This document shows, in pieces, positions 10,066 to 17,725 of a stretch of 64,000 nt of DNA. The stretch's first letter is position 1. Every line of letters begins with the position of its first letter. Where the stretch lies: the NCBI GenBank assembly GCA_004297725.1, contig SCUS01000008.1:1-64000 (forward strand), written 5' to 3'. The notes beneath the pieces were generated by a model. The model made no database searches and was not told the DNA's origin. It was given only the letters and a program-made list of their open reading frames with translations. The stretch is from Myxococcaceae bacterium. Lineage in GTDB: Bacteria > Myxococcota_A > Polyangia > Polyangiales > Ga0077539. Position numbers and translations under genes: made by a program.

Positions 10066-10931
10066 GCGGCGCGGGGCGTCTGGCCGGGCAGGTGGCCGTC
10101 GTGACGGGCGGCGGCCGCGGCATCGGGCGAGCGTCGGCGCTGGCGCTGGCGGCCGAAGGGGCGAGGGTGGTGATCGCCGACACCGGGTGCTCTCGCGAGG
10201 GCGAAGGGCGCGACGAGGCGGTGGCGGAGGCTGCGGCGGAGGCGGTGCGCGCGGCGGGGGGCGAGGCCGTGGCGACGGCGGCGGACGTGAGCACCGTCGA
10301 GGGCGCCTGGTCGGCGGTCGAGCTCGCGGTGGCGACCTACGGGGGAGTGGACGCGCTGGTGGCCTGCGCGGGCGTGATGCGCGACCGGACCTTCCTCAAG
10401 GCGACCGCCGAGGACCTCGACGCGGTGTGGTCCGTCGGGGCGCGCGGGATGTTCGTGATGGCGCAGGCGGCGGCGCGGCGGATGGTGTCGCAGAAGCGCG
10501 GCGGGCGGATCGTCACGGTGACCTCGACGGCGGGGCTCTACGGGGTGCTGGGGCAGGGGCCCGGGGCGGCGGCTGCGGCTGCGGCCTACGGGCTCACACG
10601 GGTGATGGCCATCGAGCTGAAGAAGCACGCCATCCGGGTGAACGCGATCGCCCCGGTGGCGCGCACCCGGATGACGGAGGACCTGCCGATGTTCGCGAGC
10701 GGGGGCTTGTCCGAGGAGACCTACGGGCCGGCCTTCGTGGCGCCGGCGGTGGTCTTCCTGGCGAGCTCGGCGAGCGGGGAGATGAGCGGCGAGGTGATGA
10801 GCGTCGCGGGCACCAAGGTGTCGCGCTACCGGGTGCAGGAGAGCGTCGGGGCGGTGGCGGACGATCCGCGCAGACCGTGGACGGTGGACGAGCTCACGGC
10901 GCGGTGGGCGGCGTTCTCCCGCTGGGGCTGA
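10062..10931 (+). CDS. Short-chain dehydrogenase/reductase homolog lacking the YxxxK dyad
   Basis: A 289-residue SDR-fold protein. The NAD(P)-binding 'TGGGRGIG' is at residues 16-23, followed by 'DVSTVEGAW', the 'ACAGVM' motif (NAG-equivalent), 'TVTSTAGLYG' with the active-site Ser region, and 'NAIAPVARTRM'. Aligning on the invariant 'GLTR' helix, the catalytic Tyr and Lys positions (YxxxK) fall on Gly and Ala in a run of seven alanines, so ordinary SDR catalysis looks impossible. The start at ATG 10062 overlaps the propeller gene stop (ATGA), placing it third in a coupled operon. It may bind a nucleotide without reducing anything. It could instead be a very divergent enzyme. Confidence 0.85.
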   Translation: MSGAGRLAGQVAVVTGGGRGIGRASALALAAEGARVVIADTGCSREGEGRDEAVAEAAAEAVRAAGGEAVATAADVSTVEGAWSAVELAVATYGGVDALVACAGVMRDRTFLKATAEDLDAVWSVGARGMFVMAQAAARRMVSQKRGGRIVTVTSTAGLYGVLGQGPGAAAAAAAYGLTRVMAIELKKHAIRVNAIAPVARTRMTEDLPMFASGGLSEETYGPAFVAPAVVFLASSASGEMSGEVMSVAGTKVSRYRVQESVGAVADDPRRPWTVDELTARWAAFSRWG

Positions 10932-11020
10932 GCGTCACAGAGGCATTGGCCCTGCGTCGAGCCGAGGAGGGGGCGGGATGGGGGGAGAGAGCGGGAAGAG
11001 GGACGAGAGGAGGGGAGTTT

Positions 11021-11188
11021 CTAGAGGTCGATGATGACCACCCCACGGTCGTCGTCGTCGCGCCGTGAAGGTGGGTTGTAGTTGGGCGTCACCACAGGGA
11101 TCGGAAGCTCGAGCTGTGGCTGCTCATACCGATGCCGCTGCTGGTTCTCGCGGCGTCGGATCTCTTCGATGATGAACGGAGGCAGCAT
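11021..11188 (-). CDS. Small conserved-looking protein of 55 residues
   Basis: A 55-residue protein beginning 'MLPPFIIEEIRRRE', with a central 'PQLELPIPV' segment and an acidic/basic turn 'RRDDDDRG' before a hydrophobic end 'VVIIDL'. A textbook ribosome binding site (GGGAGGT, seven to eight bases before ATG 11188) supports this start over an upstream in-frame start at 11236. I recall similar small proteins in Myxococcota, but no function is known to me. It is convergent with the SDR gene and divergent from the DUF4350 gene, and its surroundings are less GC-rich than neighbouring genes. Confidence 0.7.
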   Translation of the reverse strand: MLPPFIIEEIRRRENQQRHRYEQPQLELPIPVVTPNYNPPSRRDDDDRGVVIIDL

Positions 11189-11317
11189 CAGAAGCACCTC
11201 CCGGGTGCGCTGTGGCACGCACCGGCTCGGAGACAAGTGGTGGAACGCTCTACCAACTGCAAGATCTCAGCAAGGACTATAGCAATCAAGCTAGGGTGAT
11301 CAAGAGAGCGGTCAAGA

Positions 11318-12577
11318 GTGCGCACCCTGACTGGAACCCGTCAGAGATTCCTCCCTTGGATGACCGTGCTCGTCCTCGGGTTCACGCCTTCTCTGGCCTG
11401 GGCCATCCCCGACTACGACCCACAATCCCGCTCCTGGAGCGGGACCTCCGAGCTCGTCCGCATCGCCGCGGAGGCCGAGGTCGAGCTGCGCCCCAGCACC
11501 ACCCTCGACTGGGGTCAGATGCCTCGCGGTGGGGCGCTGCTGGTGCTTCACCCTCGAAACAGCCTCGGGCTCGCGGACGTCTCGGCCTTCCTCGACGACG
11601 GCGGCCGGGTGGCCTGGCTCGACGACTTCGGGGCCTCGGAGGAGTTCTGGCGATGGTTCCAGTTTCGTAGCGAGCCCGTGCAGGAGGGGGTGCCCCGCAC
11701 GCCCGAGCTCCCTGAGCTTCTGGTCGCCCGGCCCAGGATGGTGCACCCGCTCACCGTCGGGGTCGACGCGCTGGTGACCAACCTCCCGGTGGCCCTCGCG
11801 CATCCGCGGCTGCGGCCGGTCTTCGACTTCGAGGGGCGCGGCCAGGGGCTGCTGCTGGTCGGGCAGATCCACGCGGGCAAGCTGGTGGTCGCGGGCGACC
11901 CGAGCGTGCTCATCAACACCATGATGCGCTTCCCGGGCAACCGGCAGTTCGCGCGCAACCTCCTGTCCTTCCTCGCGGCGGCGCCGGGGGGGCGCGTGAC
12001 CATGGTGTGGGGCGACGTCCGGGTGAGGGGGCAGTGGCAGGGCCGCACCCGGGCGCGCACCCGCCGTCGCGAGGCGGTCAACACCCTCAACACAGCCTTC
12101 CGCTCGCTCTCCGACGCGCTCGCGGCCCCGTCGGTGCTGCGGCCCTTCGCGGCGCTGCTCGCGCTGGCGGTCGCCTGCATCGTGGCGGCGCTCGCCTGGG
12201 GGCGCAGGCCCAGCGAACGCTACGGCCCGCGAGGCCCGGTGGGCGCCACGGCGGGGGTGACCGAGCGCGTGGCGATCTTCTCCGCGCGCGGGGCCAACCT
12301 GCTGCTCCCGGCGCTGCTGGCGCGCTCGCTCCTCGAAGGGGCGCTGCTGCGCGCGGTGGGGGTGAAGCCGCCGACGGACGTGCGCGCGGTGCTCGACCGG
12401 CTCTCGATGCGCCTCGGATCCGCGCAGCGAGACGACATCCGCGCGGTGCTCACGGAGCTCGACGTGGTGGCGAGGGGCGTCGAGGACGGCGAGCGGGCGA
12501 GGGTGTCTCCCAAGACCTTCGTGGCGATCTGGCGACGCGTCTCGGGCGTGCTGCGGGGCATCGAGAGCACGCGCTGA
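11318..12577 (+). CDS. DUF4350 domain membrane protein
   Basis: A 419-residue protein. It has an N-terminal signal/anchor (about 10-29, 'VLVLGFTPSLAWA'), a periplasmic DUF4350 domain with a glutamine-amidotransferase-like fold (about 30-235, 'GGALLVLHPRNSLGLADVSAF', 'VVAGDPSVLINTMM'), a transmembrane helix near 275-295 and a cytoplasmic helical tail. GTG 11318 is chosen because it gives a positive n-region before the hydrophobic segment; ATG 11360 is the alternative. It precedes moxR and a DUF58 gene, the usual neighbourhood of this family, which is thought to work in a membrane chaperone or metal-insertion complex. Confidence 0.8.
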   Translation: MRTLTGTRQRFLPWMTVLVLGFTPSLAWAIPDYDPQSRSWSGTSELVRIAAEAEVELRPSTTLDWGQMPRGGALLVLHPRNSLGLADVSAFLDDGGRVAWLDDFGASEEFWRWFQFRSEPVQEGVPRTPELPELLVARPRMVHPLTVGVDALVTNLPVALAHPRLRPVFDFEGRGQGLLLVGQIHAGKLVVAGDPSVLINTMMRFPGNRQFARNLLSFLAAAPGGRVTMVWGDVRVRGQWQGRTRARTRRREAVNTLNTAFRSLSDALAAPSVLRPFAALLALAVACIVAALAWGRRPSERYGPRGPVGATAGVTERVAIFSARGANLLLPALLARSLLEGALLRAVGVKPPTDVRAVLDRLSMRLGSAQRDDIRAVLTELDVVARGVEDGERARVSPKTFVAIWRRVSGVLRGIESTR

Positions 12578-12658
12578 AGGCCTTGCGGGAAAGCGGTCGC
12601 GGCCTGCGGGAGATGGTGCGATCCTCCGCACCCTTCCGACGGAGAGACTGGACCCGCG

Positions 12659-13678
12659 ATGAACGACCCCGCCCCCACCGGCCTTCGACCCGAGGTGTTG
12701 ACCCAGGCGCAGGCGCTGACCCGATCGGTGCTCGACGAGGTGGCGCGAGCCTACGTGGGCAACCCGGAGATCCCCGAGCGCATCCTGGTGGCGATGCTGG
12801 CGCGGGGGCACTGCCTGCTGGAGGGCGTCCCGGGCGTGGCCAAGACCACCCTCATCAAGGCCTTCGCGGCGGCCATGGGGGGAGCGTTCAAGCGCATCCA
12901 GTTCACGCCCGACCTGCTGCCGAGCGACATCACCGGCACCTACGTGCTCTCTCCCCGGGAGGGCACCTTCTCGCTGCGCCGAGGGCCCATCTTCGCGCAC
13001 GTGGTGCTGGGCGACGAGATCAACCGCGCCCCGGCCAAGACCCAGAGCGCCCTGCTCGAGGCGATGCAGGAGCGCCAGGTCACCATCGACGGAGAGACGC
13101 ACCCGCTGGCCGAGCCCTTCTTCGTGCTGGCCACGCAGAACCCGTTGGAGCAGGAGGGCACCTACCCCCTGCCCGAGGCCCAGGTCGACCGCTTCCTGCT
13201 GAGGGTGGTGGTGCCCTACCCCTCCGCCGAGGACGAGGTGCGGGTGCTGCGCGCCTACTCCGCGAAGCCGCCCATCACCCAGGGGGTGATCTCCCTGGAG
13301 AACATCCTCTGGCTCCAGTCGGTGGCCGAGGCGGTGCACGTCGAGGAGGAGATCTACACCTACGCCGTCGCCCTCGCGGGCTACACGAGGACGCACCCCA
13401 AGGTGGCCCTCGGGGCCTCGCCGCGGGCCTCGCTGGGCCTGGTGCTGGCCGCCCGCGCGGTGGCCCTCATCGACGGGCGAGGGTACGTGTTACCCGATGA
13501 TGTAAAGAAGGTGGCGCAGGCGGTGATGGCGCACCGCATCCTGCTGGGGGCCGAGGCGGAGTCCGAGGGCGCGTCGCCCGCGGCGCTGGTGGACGAGGCG
13601 CTGGCGAGGGTGCCCTACCGGCGCCTGGACGCGCGCGACGGGGCGGCGCAGCACGGCCGCGCGGTGAGCGGACGCTGA
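12659..13678 (+). CDS. MoxR family AAA+ ATPase
   Basis: A 339-residue AAA+ chaperone-type ATPase. Walker A 'GVPGVAKT' is at residues 56-63, Walker B is 'VVLGDEINRAPAKTQSALLE', sensor 1 is 'ATQNPLEQEGTYPLPEAQVD', and the C-terminal helical lid follows ('YVLPDDVKKVAQAVMAHR'). MoxR proteins act with von Willebrand factor A (VWA)/DUF58 partners to mature or remodel complexes. The following DUF58 gene starts seven bases downstream, so they are co-transcribed. The last 15 residues are specific to this copy. Confidence 0.93.
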   Translation: MNDPAPTGLRPEVLTQAQALTRSVLDEVARAYVGNPEIPERILVAMLARGHCLLEGVPGVAKTTLIKAFAAAMGGAFKRIQFTPDLLPSDITGTYVLSPREGTFSLRRGPIFAHVVLGDEINRAPAKTQSALLEAMQERQVTIDGETHPLAEPFFVLATQNPLEQEGTYPLPEAQVDRFLLRVVVPYPSAEDEVRVLRAYSAKPPITQGVISLENILWLQSVAEAVHVEEEIYTYAVALAGYTRTHPKVALGASPRASLGLVLAARAVALIDGRGYVLPDDVKKVAQAVMAHRILLGAEAESEGASPAALVDEALARVPYRRLDARDGAAQHGRAVSGR

Positions 13679-13685
13679 GCGGGCG

Positions 13686-15302
13686 ATGCCGTCGCTGAGC
13701 TACAGCGGACGGGTGATCCTGGCGGGGGCCTCGGCGCTGGCGCTGGGCGGGGTGCTGGGCGGGGTCGCGCCGCTGGCGCTGGCGGGCAGCGCGGCGGTGA
13801 CGGGCGTGGCGCTCGCGTGGGTGATCGCCTCGCCGATGCCCCGGAGGATGCGCCGCACCCGGCTGGAGTTCTCCTGGTGGGTGCTCGCCCGCGAGGAGGG
13901 GCCTCGCCGCCCGGATGAGCCGGTGTCCGTGCGCGTGGTGATGCGCAACCCGACGGGTGAGGCGCTCACGCTGTCGACGCCTCGGCTCGCGCTCTCGGCG
14001 GGCGTCCGGTACACGCGGCAGCGCGGCGCTCGCATCGAGGTGGGGCCCCACTCCGCGGTGAGCTTCGACCTGCAGGTGCGGCCGACCTACGCCGGGCGGC
14101 ACGTGCTGCACGGGGCGTGGATGACGCTCGCGGGCCCGCTGGGGCTCGCGTGGGTGCCGCTGTACTTCCCCAACCCCCTGGTGGTGGAGGTGGCGCCGAG
14201 GGGCTTCTCCACGCGACCGATGACCGCGACGCTGCGGGCGACGGCGGCGAGCGCGAGGGCGGGGCGCAGCGTGCGGCGCGCGGGCGAGGGGCCGGAGCTG
14301 CGGGAGCTGCGGGAGCTGCGGCCGGGGGATCCGTTTCGTCGCATCGCGTGGACGGCGAGCGCGCGTCGGGGGCGGCTGCTGGTGCGCGAGACCGAGGACG
14401 AGTCGCAGGCCACGAGGGTGCTGGTGCTGGACGCCTCGGCGACGATGCGGGGCGACGAGCGGGGCCGGGCGCGCATCGACCACGCGATCGAGCTGGTGGC
14501 GCAGGCCGCGAGGGCGAGCGCGAGCACCGGCGACCGGCTGGGGCTCGTGGCCTTCGACCGGCGCGTGGTGACCCGGGTCGATCCTGGCGACGGGGCGGCG
14601 CACCTGCGGGCGCTGGTGGCCTCGGCGGTGGAGCTTCGCGCGGTCGTCGACGAGGACCTCACGGACGTCGACGACGAGGCGCTGGTCGAGACCGTGGCGA
14701 GGTACTTCCGCGAGCAGGAGGGCGTGGACGCGCTGCGGGGCAACAGCGCCTACGAGGCGCGGGTGACGATGCTGCGCTGGATCGAGCGGGCCACCGAGGG
14801 AGACGCCGCGATGAAGCTGCCGGTGAGGGCGGCGGACCCGGTGGGGCGGGCGCTGCGGGCGTTCTGCCGGGCGAGGGCGATCCCGCTGCCGATGCGGCAC
14901 GACCCGAGCGGGGCGGCCAAGAGCATCGGGCTGATGCACGCGCTGCGGGCCGCGGGGCAGGGGGCCCGGGAGGCGCGCACGGTGATGGTGCTGACGGACC
15001 TCGACGCCCTGGCGACGACGGACGAGCTGCGGCTGACGGTGGGCGCGCTGCGCAAGGCGAGGCACCGGGTGAGCGTGGTGGCGCTGGCGGGGGAGCGCTT
15101 CGTCGGGGCGGCCCCGTCGGACCTCACGAAGGAGGAGGCGAAGGCGAGGGCGGCGGTGGAGGCGTTGTTCCTGGAGGAGGAGCGGGCGCGGCTGGCGAGG
15201 CACCGGACGTGGCTGGCGAGCGCCGGGGTGCCGCTGCAGGTGGCCAACGGCACCGAGCCGATGATCCACTGGCTGAAGCGGGCGGCGACGCCGAGGGTGT
15301 GA
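13686..15302 (+). CDS. DUF58 (VWA-like) membrane protein
   Basis: A 538-residue protein. It has two N-terminal transmembrane helices (about 9-30 and 32-50), a beta-rich region, the DUF58 signature 'LRPGDPFRRIAWTASARRG' and a VWA-like fold starting 'VLVLDASATMRGDE', where the metal-site pattern DxSxS is weakly kept. A long C-terminal tail follows. It is longer than many DUF58 proteins. It forms the DUF4350-MoxR-DUF58 set with the two upstream genes. It converges on the hydrolase gene at 15328, with a GC-rich palindrome (CCCTCCGGAGGG, 15304-15315) between them. Confidence 0.85.
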   Translation: MPSLSYSGRVILAGASALALGGVLGGVAPLALAGSAAVTGVALAWVIASPMPRRMRRTRLEFSWWVLAREEGPRRPDEPVSVRVVMRNPTGEALTLSTPRLALSAGVRYTRQRGARIEVGPHSAVSFDLQVRPTYAGRHVLHGAWMTLAGPLGLAWVPLYFPNPLVVEVAPRGFSTRPMTATLRATAASARAGRSVRRAGEGPELRELRELRPGDPFRRIAWTASARRGRLLVRETEDESQATRVLVLDASATMRGDERGRARIDHAIELVAQAARASASTGDRLGLVAFDRRVVTRVDPGDGAAHLRALVASAVELRAVVDEDLTDVDDEALVETVARYFREQEGVDALRGNSAYEARVTMLRWIERATEGDAAMKLPVRAADPVGRALRAFCRARAIPLPMRHDPSGAAKSIGLMHALRAAGQGAREARTVMVLTDLDALATTDELRLTVGALRKARHRVSVVALAGERFVGAAPSDLTKEEAKARAAVEALFLEEERARLARHRTWLASAGVPLQVANGTEPMIHWLKRAATPRV

Positions 15303-15327
15303 GCCCTCCGGAGGGGGGGGAGAGGCC

Positions 15328-16383
15328 CTACGCGGCCTGCTTCACCATGGACTCGACGGCCTCGAAGAGGGCGCGCTGCGAGTGCTCCAGGGAGAAGATG
15401 TGGTTGGTCTCGGGCACCACCGAGAGCTCGACCCCGCGGGACCTCCAGCGGGCCTCGTTGCCGTGGAGGGCCGTGTTGCCGAAGTAGCCCATGAAGGTCG
15501 GGTGGTAGGACGAGCTGTTGACGAAGCGAACCCGCTGGCCCCGGGAGAGCACCTGCTGGAAGACCTCCTCGACGAGGTCGTTCTTCACCTCGCCGGCGAC
15601 CTGCATCTGCGCCGCGAGCGCCGGGTCGACGGGCGTCGGGGGGCTCTCGGGCTCCACCGGCGGGAGCACGCCGCGCAGCAGCCGCTCGACCGCGGCGCGG
15701 GCCTGCGCAGGGAGCTTCGGCAGCACCCGGTCGACCTGCGCGCGGGACTTGATGCGCGCCGCCTCCATCAGCAGCGAGTAGTCGCTCTTGCCCGACAGCA
15801 GCCGCCGCCAGGCCTCGGCGTCGGTGAGCTTCTTCAGGTAGAGGGCGATCACCGTGTCGGTCTCGCCGGGGCGCGAGCGGAGGAGCTCCGCGGCGTTGTT
15901 CTCCAGGTAGCGCTGCCGGGCCGACGAGGAGATGGTCACCGGCAGGTCGACCACCACGTGGCCGAAGACGTTGGGCAGCGCCGTGGCCGCGAAGAGCCCG
16001 GTGATGGCGCCGCCGCACAGGCCGCCCAGCACCAGCGACTTCACCCCCGTCTCCGCCGTCAGGAACTGCCCCGCCGCGACGGCATCGCCGCTGAACCCGC
16101 CGCTCTGGATGAACCCGTAGAGGTCCATGACCATCTCGCCGTGGTGGGCCTCGCCCTCGGAGTCGCCGATGCCGCGGTAGTCGAAGCGCAGCGTCGGGAT
16201 GCCCATCGCCGCGAGCCGCCGCGCGATGGTGACGTTCATCCTCCACGCGCCCTGCCGCACCTTCTGCCCCGCGGAGAGCCAGAGCATCCCGACGCTTCGC
16301 ATCGTCGCCGGGTCGTCCGGGAGGTGGAGGATCCCGTGCAGCGTGTGGCCCTTCTCGTTGGTGAAGCGGACGGCTTTTTCCAT
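15328..16383 (-). CDS. Alpha/beta hydrolase, resembling exosortase-cluster hydrolase type 1
   Basis: A 351-residue alpha/beta hydrolase. Visible are the oxyanion region 'LWLSAGQKVRQGAWR', the 'RFDYRGIGDSEGE' turn, a nucleophile-elbow candidate 'GGLCGGAI' (Cys in place of Ser), and the C-terminal His in 'PETNHIF'. The layout resembles hydrolases found beside exosortase A / polysaccharide gene sets (recalled as TIGR03100-like). ATG 16383 is taken as start; an in-frame TTG at 16407 is possible. A 157-base gap separates it from the next gene of the cluster, so it may have its own promoter. The substrate is unknown. Confidence 0.75.
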   Translation of the reverse strand: MEKAVRFTNEKGHTLHGILHLPDDPATMRSVGMLWLSAGQKVRQGAWRMNVTIARRLAAMGIPTLRFDYRGIGDSEGEAHHGEMVMDLYGFIQSGGFSGDAVAAGQFLTAETGVKSLVLGGLCGGAITGLFAATALPNVFGHVVVDLPVTISSSARQRYLENNAAELLRSRPGETDTVIALYLKKLTDAEAWRRLLSGKSDYSLLMEAARIKSRAQVDRVLPKLPAQARAAVERLLRGVLPPVEPESPPTPVDPALAAQMQVAGEVKNDLVEEVFQQVLSRGQRVRFVNSSSYHPTFMGYFGNTALHGNEARWRSRGVELSVVPETNHIFSLEHSQRALFEAVESMVKQAA

Positions 16384-16540
16384 CGGTGGCTCGGATGCTC
16401 CCCTCAATCACCCCGAGGCCGCAATGTACGAATCCAACTACGTTCTACGAGCCGGTGGGGCGCCGCGCCAATTCGCTCCCGCGCGCCTCGTGCGGCGGGC
16501 TGTGGGCGCGGGGGGGGGAAGAGGGAGACGACGCCCGACG

Positions 16541-17383
16541 CTACGGCTGGTCGAGCGCTTCGAGCCACCCCAGCAGCGCGAGCTCGACCTGCTCGGCGCG
16601 CGTGAGGTGCACCTTGCCCTCGGCGTAGAGCGGCTGCGGCTCGACCGCGCGGGCGAGCGTCGAGCCGGGGCCCATCGCCGCCACCAGCGCGGTCAGCTCG
16701 TTGCTCGCGCGCGCCGTAGGGGTCTTCACCACGTCGATGACCAGCGAGCGGGCGGGGTACGAGGCGAGCGAGTGGGAGAGGTCGATCGCGCGGATGCCGT
16801 CGAACTGCGCGGCGGTCAGGTGGTAGCCGAAGACGTTGACCGTCTCGCCCAGGCGCAGCCGCTCGATGAGCGCGTCGCGGGACACCCCGGCCTTCTTGGT
16901 GAGCACCATCTCCGCGGCCAGGTAGGCGCGGAGCATGTCCATCGAGTAGTTGGTGCCCTTGACCACCGGCTGGATCATCGCGAGCGGGGGCTTCGGCCCG
17001 CCGATGTCTGCGAGCGCCGCCAGCGTCGCCCCGAAGCGCAGCCCGCACAGGATCACCCGCTCGACCCCGGCCTGCGCGCGCACGAAATCACACGCGGCGC
17101 GGATGTCGTCGAGCCACGAGGCGACGGTCGCGTCCTCCCACTCGCCCTCGCTGTCGCCGCAGCCGTGCAGGTCGAAGCGCATCGCCCAGAGGCCGCGGGC
17201 GCTCACCTGCCCGGCGATCGAGCGGAGGAAGGGGTGCGCGTCCTGGCGCTCTTCCATGAAGGGATGCACGAAGACCACCGCCGCGGGGGCGACGGCGAGC
17301 GGCGCCTCGGTCGCGCGCGGCTCGTGGAGGAACCCGTAGAGCCGCCGCGATCCACAAGGGAAGAACTCGCCGCGGTCGCCCAC
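16541..17383 (-). CDS. Alpha/beta hydrolase, resembling exosortase-cluster hydrolase type 2
   Basis: A 280-residue alpha/beta hydrolase. It has 'VVFVHPFMEERQDAHPF' near residue 36, 'MRFDLHGCGDSEGEWEDA' and an elbow-like 'CGLRFGATLA' in which the expected nucleophile is Arg/Phe. The 'HPFMEE...DLHGCGDSEG' combination is the hallmark I associate with TIGR03101-type hydrolases of exosortase A regions. The start is GTG 17383, 13 bases after the ACP gene stop, so it belongs to the same transcript. A carrier-protein thioester or lipid substrate would fit the context (inference). Confidence 0.78.
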   Translation of the reverse strand: MGDRGEFFPCGSRRLYGFLHEPRATEAPLAVAPAAVVFVHPFMEERQDAHPFLRSIAGQVSARGLWAMRFDLHGCGDSEGEWEDATVASWLDDIRAACDFVRAQAGVERVILCGLRFGATLAALADIGGPKPPLAMIQPVVKGTNYSMDMLRAYLAAEMVLTKKAGVSRDALIERLRLGETVNVFGYHLTAAQFDGIRAIDLSHSLASYPARSLVIDVVKTPTARASNELTALVAAMGPGSTLARAVEPQPLYAEGKVHLTRAEQVELALLGWLEALDQP

Positions 17384-17396
17384 TACAGCGTCCCGC

Positions 17397-17657
17397 TCAG
17401 CCCGCGGCGGTCTTCCGGCCGACGTACGCCGCGATGCTGGCGATGGAGTCGAAGTTGTCCGGCACCATCTCGGCGTCGGCCACCTCGATGGAGAACTCGT
17501 CGCGCAGCCACTCGAAGACCTCGAGCAGCCCCGTGGAGTCGACGATGCCGAGCTCCATCAGCGACGCGCTGTTGGTCACCGCGCCGGGGTCGGCCACCGG
17601 GAAGTTCGACAACACGTAGGCCCGCACTTTCGGAACCAGCTCTTCCGTCGACGACAT
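17397..17657 (-). CDS. Acyl carrier protein
   Basis: An 86-residue stand-alone acyl carrier protein. The phosphopantetheine-accepting Ser is Ser41 in 'ELGIVDSTGLLEV', matching the D-S-x-G/x-L pattern, and helices 3-4 follow ('FDSIASIAAYVG'). ATG 17657 is preceded by AGAGGTG at nine bases, and the four-residue longer start lacks support. It lies directly downstream of the acyl-AMP ligase that probably loads it and directly upstream of a hydrolase. It is a dedicated carrier and not the fatty-acid-synthesis AcpP, since no fab genes are near. Confidence 0.9.
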   Translation of the reverse strand: MSSTEELVPKVRAYVLSNFPVADPGAVTNSASLMELGIVDSTGLLEVFEWLRDEFSIEVADAEMVPDNFDSIASIAAYVGRKTAAG

Positions 17658-17725
17658 CTGCAACCACACCTCTCTGGGATCGTGCGGCGTGATATCAGAA
17701 CCCCACGGCCCCGGTCACGCAGCTT

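Noticed and set aside
10945..11020. Purine-rich tract as a functional element
   Set aside because: A G/A-rich stretch lies between two convergent genes but has no clear G-quadruplex spacing or hairpin.
11212..11670. A 152-residue plus-strand frame starting at 11212
   Set aside because: It overlaps the DUF4350 gene in another frame, has no good ribosome binding site, and turns into low-complexity sequence after 50 residues.
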